Assembly (NCBI GenBank): GCA_037190175.1
Contig: JBBCJM010000180.1
Coordinates: forward strand, 1 to 5,498
Source: JBBCJM01 sp037190175
GTDB taxonomy: Bacteria > Pseudomonadota > Alphaproteobacteria > Rhodobacterales > Rhodobacteraceae
Direction: 5' to 3'
Length of the DNA stretch: 5,498 nucleotides
Under the pieces are notes generated by a model. It ran no database searches. It was not told the origin of the DNA and saw only the letters and a program-made list of their open reading frames with translations. Position 1 is the first letter of the stretch. Each line of letters begins with the position of its first letter. Of this stretch, positions 1 to 4,763 are shown one piece after another. Made by a program: the position numbers and the translations under genes.

Positions 1-1173
1 CTGGCGATGATCGCCCGCCGCTCGGCGCAGGACGAGGCGCGGCGCGATGCCGAGGCCCGCGCCCGGCGGCGGCAGGAAGTGGGCAAGGACCTGGGCAACT
101 GGCGCCACCGGCTCGACACCGCGGCGCGGCGGGCCGGGGAACTGGCCGAGCGCCGGGCCGGGGCGGTGGCGGAACTGGAGGAGGCCGAGGCGGCGCCCGA
201 GGATCTGGCGATTCGCCGCGAGGAACTGGCCGAGGCCATCGGAGAGGCCGAGATCCGCCGCGCGCGGGCGGCCGATGCGCTGGCCGAGGCGGAGACCGCG
301 CTGCGGGCGGCGCAGGAAGAGGAACGCGCCACCGAGCGCGCCGCGGGCGAGGCGCGCGAGGCCCTGGCGCGGGCCGAGACCCGGCTGGATGCGCTGCGCG
401 AGGCACGCACCGCCGCCGGCTTGCGCATCCGCGACGAGGCGGACATGACGCCCGAGCAGCTGATCTCCAGCCTCAAGGCCGCGCCGGAGGACCTGCCGCC
501 GGTGGACGCCTTGGAGACCGAAGTCGCCCGCCTGCGCCGGCAAAGGGAAGCCTTGGGCGCGGTGAACCTGCGCGCCGAGGAGGATCTGGCGCAGGTGGGG
601 GCCGAGCACGACGCGCTGGCCACCGAGAAGACCGACCTGGAGGAAGCGATCCGCAAGCTGCGCGCCGGCATCGCCGGGCTGAACCGCGAGGGGCGCGAGC
701 GGCTGCTGACCGCCTTCGAGCAGGTCAACGCCAACTTCGGGATGCTGTTCACCACGCTCTTCGGCGGCGGCGAGGCGCGGCTGGTGCTGGTGGAAAGCGA
801 GGATCCGCTGGAGGCGGGGCTGGAGATCATGTGCCAGCCGCCGGGCAAGAAGCTGTCGGTGCTGTCGCTGCTCTCCGGCGGGGAACAGACGCTGACCGCG
901 CTCGCCCTCATCTTCGGGGTGTTCCTGACCAACCCCGCGCCGATCTGCGTGCTGGACGAGGTGGACGCGCCGCTGGACGACGCCAACGTCACCCGCTTCT
1001 GCGACCTGCTGGACGAGATGACCCGCCGCACCGACACCCGCTTCCTGATCATCACCCACCACGCGGTGACCATGGCGCGGATGGACCGGCTGTTCGGGGT
1101 GACCATGCAGGAACAGGGGGTCAGCCAGTTGGTCAGCGTCGACCTGCGCCGGGCCGAGGCGCTGGTGGCCTGA
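1..1173 (+). CDS. smc: Chromosome segregation protein SMC, C-terminal part (5' end outside window)
   Basis: SMC is the ATPase of the bacterial condensin, which with ScpA and ScpB compacts and segregates the chromosome. The reading frame is open from base 1, so the visible 390 residues are the C-terminal third; the N-terminal Walker A head, first coil and hinge lie to the left. Counting codons from base 1, residues 1-240 are an Ala/Glu/Arg-rich heptad-like stretch, the returning coiled coil. Then comes the C-terminal head: the ABC signature LSGGEQT at about 291-297, a Walker B strand ending in Asp319-Glu320 (ICVLDEVDAPLDD), and the switch-histidine segment IITHH near 350-354. This motif order is typical of SMC and also of the related RecN and Rad50 families; the sequence LSLLSGGEQTLTALAL and DEVDAPLDDANV favour SMC. 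No frameshift is seen. The gene ends at TGA 1171-1173 and converges on recQ. An internal ATG at base 7 is not the real start. Confidence 0.95.
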   Translation: MAMIARRSAQDEARRDAEARARRRQEVGKDLGNWRHRLDTAARRAGELAERRAGAVAELEEAEAAPEDLAIRREELAEAIGEAEIRRARAADALAEAETALRAAQEEERATERAAGEAREALARAETRLDALREARTAAGLRIRDEADMTPEQLISSLKAAPEDLPPVDALETEVARLRRQREALGAVNLRAEEDLAQVGAEHDALATEKTDLEEAIRKLRAGIAGLNREGRERLLTAFEQVNANFGMLFTTLFGGGEARLVLVESEDPLEAGLEIMCQPPGKKLSVLSLLSGGEQTLTALALIFGVFLTNPAPICVLDEVDAPLDDANVTRFCDLLDEMTRRTDTRFLIITHHAVTMARMDRLFGVTMQEQGVSQLVSVDLRRAEALVA

Positions 1174-1253
1174 GCCCGCCCCGGGCCAAGGTCAGGATGG
1201 ACCGCGCCCCAACTCCACCCTGCTTTCTTGGGTGTCTCAAGTATCCCGGGTTG

Positions 1254-1290
1254 CCAGTGGTTCACGCCATTGGTTCGAGTGAACCACTGG
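1254..1290. repeat. Perfect 12-bp inverted repeat with 13-base loop
   Basis: CCAGTGGTTCAC (1254-1265) is exactly complementary to GTGAACCACTGG (1279-1290). The loop contains a second copy of the core, TGGTTC (1271-1276), which can pair with GAACCA (1281-1286) to give an alternative 6-bp stem with loop GAGT. The right arm therefore has two competing partners. No T-run follows on either strand, so it is not a classical intrinsic terminator, though it could still stop or stabilise the smc mRNA 3' end. It is less GC-rich than its surroundings, which suggests an inserted or separately maintained element. Confidence 0.75.
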
Positions 1291-1358
1291 CTGGGGGCAG
1301 CGCCCCGGGGGCGGCCCCGGGCACCACCTCAACAGGAAAGGCCCGCGGGGGGGTCCAA

Positions 1359-1376
1359 GGGGGGCGGCAGCCCCCC
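1359..1376. terminator. GC hairpin, probable terminator or 3' end structure downstream of recQ
   Basis: GGGGGGC (1359-1365) and GCCCCCC (1370-1376) form a 7-bp all-GC stem with a 4-base loop. It lies about 50 bases past the recQ stop on the minus strand. It lacks a U-tract, so termination here is inferred from position and stem strength only. Confidence 0.4.
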
Positions 1377-1427
1377 GTGCCCGGCCCAACGCCCGCAGGC
1401 CGCCAGGCCGTGGGGGGCGGGAGCCCC

Positions 1428-3491
1428 TCAGCCCTCCGCCAGCACCGCCAGGAATGCCTCGCCGAAGCGGTCGAGCCTCGGTTCCCCCATCCCTTGGATG
1501 CGGGCGAGATCCTGCAGGGTCGAGGGGCGCTGTTCGGCGATCTGGCGCAGGGTGGTCTGGGTGCAGGAGAGGTACTTGCCGGTGCCGTCCGGCCCCCGCG
1601 CCAGCGCCAGCTGCACCTCGGCCAGCCGGTCGTAGATCGCGCCGGCGTCGCGCCCCGCAAGCTGCCGGCGGGCGGGGTGCATCCGGGCGGGCGGGGCGCC
1701 GGCGATGACCTCCAGGAAGGCCGCGCCATAGCTTTCCAGCTTCTTCGCCCCCACGCCGCCGATCCGGGCCATCTGGTCCAGCGTGGCGGGGCGCTTCTCG
1801 GCCATCTCGATCAGCGTGCGGTCGGGGAAGACGACATAGGCCGGCACCCCCTGCGCCTCGGCCAGCGCCCGCCGCCGCGCCTTCAGCATGGCGAGCAGGG
1901 GCGCGTCCTCCTCGTCCACCATCGCGCGCGCCACCGGGGTGGGCGCGGCGAGCGTGTCCTCGCGCAGGGTCACCGAGACCTCGCCGCGCAGCACCGGGCG
2001 GGCGGCCTCGGTCATCCGCAGCGCGCCGTGGCGGCCGGGGTCGGGGCGCACCAGGTCGCGGCCCATCATCTGGCGGAACACCGCGGTCCAGGCCGCCTTG
2101 CCCATGTCGCGCCCCACCCCGAAGGTGGGCAGTTGGTCATGCGCCTTCTCCCGCACCTTGGGGGTGGCGCTGCCGGTCAGGATGTCGATCAGGTGCCCGG
2201 CGCCGAACCACTCGCCCGTCCGCGCCACCGCCGACAGCGCCTTCCTGACGGCGGTGGTGCCGTCGAACAGCCGGGGCGGCCGGTCGCAGAGGTCGCAGGC
2301 GCCGCAGGGCCCGGCCGCCTCGCCGAAATAGCCCAGCAGCACCTGCCGGCGGCAGCCGGTGGCCTCGGCCAGCCCCAGCAGCGCGTTCAGCCGGCCGTGG
2401 TCGGCGGCCTTGCGGTCTTCGGGCGCGGTGCTCTCGTCGATCTGGGCGCGGCGCAGGCGGATGTCCTCGGCGCCGTAGAGCGTCAGGGTCTCGGCCGGCG
2501 CCCCGTCGCGGCCGGCCCGCCCTATCTCCTGGTAATAGCCCTCGATCGACTTCGGCAGGTCGGAATGCGCCACCCAGCGGATGTCGGGCTTGTCGATCCC
2601 CATGCCGAAGGCCACGGTCGCCACCACGATCAGCCCGTCCTCGCGCTGGAAGGCGGTCTCCACCCGGCGGCGTTCCTCGGCGTCGAGCCCCGCGTGATAG
2701 GCCAGCGCCGAATGGCCGCCGGCGCGCAGGGCCTCGGCCAGCGTCTCGGTCCGCGCGCGGGTGGCGCAATAGACGATGCCGGACTGGCCGCGGCGGGCGG
2801 CGGCGAAGGCCATGATCTGCTCGCGCGGCTTGGTCTTCACCGCGAAGGCCAGGTGGATGTTCGGCCGGTCGAAGCCGCGCAGGAACACCAGCGGCTCGGC
2901 ATCGCCGAAGAGCCGCGCCACGATCTCGGCCCGGGTCTCGTCGTCGGCCGTGGCGGTGAAGGCGGACAGCGGCACGCCCAGCGCCCGGCGCAACTCGCCG
3001 ATGCGCAGGTAGTCGGGGCGGAAGTCGTGGCCCCACTGGCTGACGCAATGCGCCTCGTCCACCGCGATGGCGCTCACCCCCGCCCGCCGCAGCATCCCGG
3101 CGGTGGCCGAAAGCGCCAGCCGCTCGGGGGCGAGATACAGCAGCTTCAGCCGCTTTTCCTCCAGCGCGCGGAACACCTCTTCCGTCTCGGCCCCGGTATT
3201 GCCCGAGGTCAGCGCCCCGGCCGCCACCCCGGCCGCGCGCAGGGCGCGGACCTGATCGCGCATCAGCGCGATGAGGGGCGAGATCACCACCGTCACCCCG
3301 GGCCGGCTGAGCGCGGGCAGCTGGAAGCACAGCGACTTGCCGCCGCCGGTGGGCATGATCGCCAGCACCTCGCGCCCGCGCCGCACGGCCTCGACGATCT
3401 CGGCCTGCCCGGGGCGGAAGGCGTCGAAGCCGAACACCGACCGCAACAGGTCGGCGGCCGTGTCGGGCTGGTTCTGCAGGGCCGCGGTCAG
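1428..3491 (-). CDS. recQ: ATP-dependent DNA helicase RecQ with two HRDC domains
   Basis: RecQ is a superfamily 2, 3'-to-5' DNA helicase acting in recombination and stalled-fork repair. Numbered from a provisional start at 3491 (687 aa; E. coli RecQ is 609), the order is: Q-motif FGFDAFRPGQ at 20-29, Walker A MPTGGGKS 46-53, DEAH 145-148, aromatic-rich loop QWGHDFRPDY 152-161, motif III FTATADD 178-184, motif VI QEIGRAGRDG 321-330, zinc-binding Cys380, Cys396, Cys399 and Cys402, RQC winged helix to about 515, HRDC at about 525-597, and a second HRDC-like repeat at about 613-684. All catalytic residues are present. The start is uncertain. The frame has no ATG, GTG or TTG at the yggT junction; CTG 3491-3489 overlaps the yggT stop (CTGA), while TTG 3446 and GTG 3437 are further in, just before or at the Q-motif. 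None has a clear Shine-Dalgarno, so translational coupling to yggT is likely. Confidence 0.93.
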   Translation of the reverse strand: MTAALQNQPDTAADLLRSVFGFDAFRPGQAEIVEAVRRGREVLAIMPTGGGKSLCFQLPALSRPGVTVVISPLIALMRDQVRALRAAGVAAGALTSGNTGAETEEVFRALEEKRLKLLYLAPERLALSATAGMLRRAGVSAIAVDEAHCVSQWGHDFRPDYLRIGELRRALGVPLSAFTATADDETRAEIVARLFGDAEPLVFLRGFDRPNIHLAFAVKTKPREQIMAFAAARRGQSGIVYCATRARTETLAEALRAGGHSALAYHAGLDAEERRRVETAFQREDGLIVVATVAFGMGIDKPDIRWVAHSDLPKSIEGYYQEIGRAGRDGAPAETLTLYGAEDIRLRRAQIDESTAPEDRKAADHGRLNALLGLAEATGCRRQVLLGYFGEAAGPCGACDLCDRPPRLFDGTTAVRKALSAVARTGEWFGAGHLIDILTGSATPKVREKAHDQLPTFGVGRDMGKAAWTAVFRQMMGRDLVRPDPGRHGALRMTEAARPVLRGEVSVTLREDTLAAPTPVARAMVDEEDAPLLAMLKARRRALAEAQGVPAYVVFPDRTLIEMAEKRPATLDQMARIGGVGAKKLESYGAAFLEVIAGAPPARMHPARRQLAGRDAGAIYDRLAEVQLALARGPDGTGKYLSCTQTTLRQIAEQRPSTLQDLARIQGMGEPRLDRFGEAFLAVLAEG

Positions 3492-3781
3492 AGGAAGGCG
3501 CCGATGTTGTTGCGGATGACGATCTGCACCCCGATGATGGCCAGGATCACGATGAGCGGCGCCAGGTCGATCCCCCCCATCGGCGGCAGGAACCGGCGGA
3601 TCCGGCCGTAGAGCGGCTCCAGCAGGCGGTTGAGCCCGTACCACAGCTGCGCCACCAGCGGCTGGCGCAGGTTCAGCACCTGGAAATTGATCAGCCAGGA
3701 CATGATGATATGCGCGATGACGATGAACTGCGCCACTTGCAGCAGCAGAAGCAGGATTTCCAGCAGCGAGCCCAAGGTCAT
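3488..3781 (-). CDS. yggT: YggT family integral membrane protein
   Basis: This is a 97-residue protein of the YggT/YlmG family. Two hydrophobic membrane segments are visible, at about residues 4-30 and 73-89. Between them lies the family's conserved block: SWL near 28-30, then NRLLEPLYGRIRRFLPP and MGGIDLAP (51-75). The length fits the one-repeat form; E. coli YggT is a doubled version of about 188 aa. The molecular role is not settled: relatives have been linked to osmotic or potassium homeostasis, cell division and, in plastids, cytochrome b6 assembly and nucleoid organisation. ATG 3781-3779 is preceded immediately by GGAGG (3782-3786 on the complement), with no spacer; TTG at codon 3 would have a 6-base spacing. 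The frame stays open far upstream without a nearby alternative start, and only these 97 residues look like protein. It is followed with no gap by recQ, so they are probably co-transcribed. Confidence 0.9.
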   Translation of the reverse strand: MTLGSLLEILLLLLQVAQFIVIAHIIMSWLINFQVLNLRQPLVAQLWYGLNRLLEPLYGRIRRFLPPMGGIDLAPLIVILAIIGVQIVIRNNIGAFL

Positions 3782-3907
3782 CCTCCGCAGCTTCGGGTTG
3801 CGTGAGAGGTAGCCGGGCCGCGGGCAAAGGGCAACCTCCGACGCCGCGTTCCGCTTGACGCGGCCCGCCCCGGGCGGCAAGCCGCCGGGCAAAACGGAGC
3901 CTTGGTC
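3782..3907. promoter_or_regulatory. Divergent promoter region between yggT-recQ and the thioesterase gene
   Basis: These 126 bases must carry start signals for both directions. Rightward, TTGACG (3855-3860) is a good -35 match, but no convincing -10 follows at 16-18 bases. A small stem GGCGGC/GCCGCC (3873-3886) lies in the leader, then GGAG (3896-3899) sits 8 bases before ATG 3908. Leftward, TTGCCC followed after 17 bases by TACCTC (complement, roughly 3802-3830) is a possible weak promoter. GGAGG abuts the yggT ATG. The promoter calls are tentative. Confidence 0.35.
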
Positions 3908-4444
3908 ATGTATCCCTTCCTGCGCATGGGGCTGGAGCTCTGGCAGCACCGCAAGGCGGCGCCGCTGCCGGTCACCGGCACGCATGTCTCGACCCATACC
4001 TGCCTGCCCTGGGACCTCGACCCCTGGAAGGAGCTGAACAACGGCCGCACGCTCACGCTCTACGACCTGGGCCGGCTGCCGCTGGGCTCGCGGCTGGGGC
4101 TCTACCGGGTGATGCGGGCGAACCGCTGGGGGATGACCGTGGCGGGCAGTTCGGTGCGCTATCGCCGCCGGGTGCGGATGTTCGACCGCATCACCATGGC
4201 CACCCGCGCGGTGGGCTGGGATGCGCGCTTCCTCTACATGGAGCAGGCGATGTGGGTGCGCGGCGAATGCACCAGCCACGTGCTGATCCGTTCGGCCTTC
4301 ACCTCGGCCGAGGGGATCGTGACGCCGCAGCGGGTGCTGGCCGCGCTGGGGCAGAGCGCCGAGAGCCCGCCCCTGCCCGGCTGGGTGACCGCGTGGATCG
4401 AGGCCGAGGCCCGTCGCCCCTGGCCGCCGGAGCTCCGGCCCTGA
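3908..4444 (+). CDS. Hotdog-fold thioesterase-like protein (4HBT_2 / THEM6-like)
   Basis: The 178-residue product looks like a hotdog-fold acyl-CoA thioesterase of the 4-hydroxybenzoyl-CoA thioesterase superfamily, of the kind related to eukaryotic THEM6. The clue is the segment DLDPWKELNNGRTLTLYDLGR at about 36-56: an Asp-x-Asp followed by a Leu-Asn-Asn-x-Arg stretch, at the place where the family has its D-x-D/HMNN-x-RY motif. Next comes the beta-sheet region with VRYRRRVRMFDRI (83-95) and RFLYMEQAMWVRGE (107-120). The His of the usual HMNN is replaced by Glu-Leu here, so activity is uncertain; the substrate cannot be inferred. No signal peptide or membrane segment is evident. ATG 3908 is chosen over TTG 3902 because GGAG (3896-3899) is 8 bases from the ATG but only 2 from the TTG. 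It is transcribed divergently from yggT-recQ, and its stop codon lies in a hairpin loop. Confidence 0.8.
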   Translation: MYPFLRMGLELWQHRKAAPLPVTGTHVSTHTCLPWDLDPWKELNNGRTLTLYDLGRLPLGSRLGLYRVMRANRWGMTVAGSSVRYRRRVRMFDRITMATRAVGWDARFLYMEQAMWVRGECTSHVLIRSAFTSAEGIVTPQRVLAALGQSAESPPLPGWVTAWIEAEARRPWPPELRP

Positions 4445-4455
4445 GCGGCCGGAGC
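4432..4455 (+). terminator. 9-bp GC hairpin spanning the thioesterase stop codon
   Basis: GCTCCGGCC (4432-4440) pairs perfectly with GGCCGGAGC (4447-4455) around the loop CTGAGC, which contains the TGA stop at 4442-4444. A short stem GGCA-GTTT-TGCC follows at 4469-4480 and includes a run of four T. The stem is strong enough for a terminator, but the T-run is not adjacent. It may instead be an mRNA 3' end stabiliser. Confidence 0.45.
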
Positions 4456-4530
4456 GGCGCCGGGTTGTGGCAGTTTTGCCGTTCCCTTGGGCAGTCGCCC
4501 GATTGAACCGCAAAGGTAGCGTGAAAAGTT

Positions 4531-4559
4531 TTGACACGCACAAAATCTGTGGCAGGCTC
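4531..4559 (+). promoter_or_regulatory. Candidate promoter of the small transcription unit
   Basis: TTGACA (4531-4536) is a perfect consensus -35 hexamer. The -10 is poor: CAGGCT (4553-4558) at 16 bases or AGGCTC (4554-4559) at 17. Weak -10 elements behind strong -35 elements are common in Rhodobacter relatives, where CarD assists opening; applying that here is inference. A transcript would start near 4565, giving a leader of about 28 bases. The -35 overlaps an inverted repeat GCGTG (4519-4523) / CACGC (4535-4539), a possible operator. Confidence 0.5.
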
Positions 4560-4576
4560 ACCCCATCGGCAACTTT

Positions 4577-4593
4577 GAAAGGAGGTGATCCAG
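4577..4593 (+). promoter_or_regulatory. Extended Shine-Dalgarno, full complement of the 16S rRNA 3' end
   Basis: GAAAGGAGGTGATCCAG is the reverse complement of CTGGATCACCTCCTTTC, which as known from alphaproteobacteria is the terminal segment of 16S rRNA. That gives 17 consecutive pairs, plus a G-U at the next base. Typical Shine-Dalgarno sequences use 4-6. The core GGAGG (4581-4585) is 7 bases before GTG 4593, an ideal distance, so it supports translation of the small ORF. Confidence 0.8.
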
Positions 4594-4649
4594 TGTCTAG
4601 AGGGAAACTGGAGAGAGGTGTCGGAACAGTCAGGAGGCTGATCTGCTGA
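4593..4649 (+). CDS. Tiny 18-residue ORF with exceptional ribosome binding site, unknown function
   Basis: GTG at 4593 opens an 18-codon frame ending in TGA 4647-4649, predicted product MSRGKLERGVGTVRRLIC. It is basic (five Arg/Lys-type charges plus a further Arg, against two Glu) with a C-terminal hydrophobic Leu-Ile-Cys. There is no membrane segment or signal peptide. I do not recognise the peptide. It is not an obvious amino-acid attenuator: there is only one Cys codon, and arginine codons are frequent (AGA twice, AGG twice). These AGA and AGG codons are unusual in a GC-rich genome whose other genes here overwhelmingly use CGC and CGG, so slow decoding is possible. The support for translation is the very strong Shine-Dalgarno at proper spacing. 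The same frame is open upstream to 4467, but nothing there looks coding. Alternatively, ribosome binding itself, not the peptide, is the function. Confidence 0.5.
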   Translation: MSRGKLERGVGTVRRLIC

Positions 4650-4719
4650 GGGCAGCCCCTCGGCGGGAACGCCGTCTGATTGGGCCTTGACCCTAACTGG
4701 CCCATCTCCTTGGAACTCG

Positions 4720-4749
4720 GAAGGGGTTGCCGGCACAGGCAACCCCTTC
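4720..4749. terminator. Strong 12-bp hairpin, probable bidirectional terminator
   Basis: GAAGGGGTTGCC (4720-4731) pairs perfectly with GGCAACCCCTTC (4738-4749) around the loop GGCACA. It lies after the small RNA on the plus strand and 15 bases past the glycosyltransferase stop on the minus strand, so it could end both convergent transcripts. On the plus strand it is followed by TCTCCGTT, only modestly T-rich. Confidence 0.75.
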
Positions 4750-4763
4750 TCCGTTGAAACGCC

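Larger units (their letters stand above)
1174..1427. other. Gene-free intergenic region between convergent smc and recQ, rich in hairpins
   Basis: I see no credible gene in these 254 bases; the open frames crossing them are by-products of high GC. The region contains successive inverted repeats: CTTGGG/CTCAAG around 1227-1241 (one G-T pair), a perfect 12-bp palindrome at 1254-1290, GGGGC/GCCCC at 1294-1306, CCGGGG/CCCCGG at 1305-1320 and GGGGGGC/GCCCCCC at 1359-1376. Read on the minus strand, the part around 1217-1250 (CCCGGGATACTTGAGACACC, then an A/G-rich stretch) resembles, from memory, a short intergenic motif found repeatedly in Rhodobacterales genomes next to GC hairpins. That resemblance is unverified. 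The likely role is to terminate both convergent transcripts. Confidence 0.6.
4566..4750 (+). ncRNA. Putative small structured RNA, about 185 nt, carrying a tiny ORF
   Basis: The unit is bounded by a consensus -35 upstream and a strong terminator stem downstream, with no normal gene inside. After the 18-codon ORF come GAGGG/CCCTC (4648-4661), CGGCG-GGAA-CGCCG (4661-4674) with a GNRA-type tetraloop, and TGGGCC/GGCCCA (4681-4704). The first two share base 4661, so they cannot both form fully. CATCTCCTT (4703-4711) can pair with AAGGAGGTG (4579-4587) in the Shine-Dalgarno, 9 pairs with one G-U. I checked by eye for the conserved core of 4.5S SRP RNA and found no match; no tmRNA, 6S or RNase P signature is recognised. 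It is not a leader of the next gene, because the glycosyltransferase lies on the opposite strand. Boundaries are inferred. Confidence 0.45.

Noticed and set aside
831..3611. Plus-strand 926-codon open frame opposite recQ
   Set aside because: It runs antisense to recQ and out of frame over smc. Its translation is low-complexity Pro/Ala/Gly/Arg/His with no domain; it is a by-product of GC-biased third positions in recQ.
3492..3827. N-terminal extension of the recQ frame up to an ATG at 3827
   Set aside because: The added 112 residues lie across yggT in another frame and look non-proteinaceous. Homologous RecQ proteins begin only shortly before the Q-motif.
3902..3907. TTG 3902 as thioesterase start
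   Set aside because: It is only 2 bases from the GGAG ribosome site, whereas ATG 3908 is 8 bases away.
4468..4480. Sigma-54 promoter (TGGCAGTTTTGCC)
   Set aside because: The GG and GC doublets are too close together (7 bases between rather than 10); it reads better as a small hairpin.
4467..4592. Upstream extension of the 18-codon ORF to a 60-codon ORF
   Set aside because: It would start before the promoter and run through the ribosome site; the strong Shine-Dalgarno fits only GTG 4593.
4577..4593. Fragment of an antisense 16S rRNA gene
   Set aside because: The similarity stops after about 17 bases on both sides; no further rRNA sequence is present on either strand.
3782..4705. Long N-terminal extension of the yggT frame on the minus strand
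   Set aside because: It is antisense to the thioesterase gene, has no domain-like sequence, and would make YggT four times its family length.
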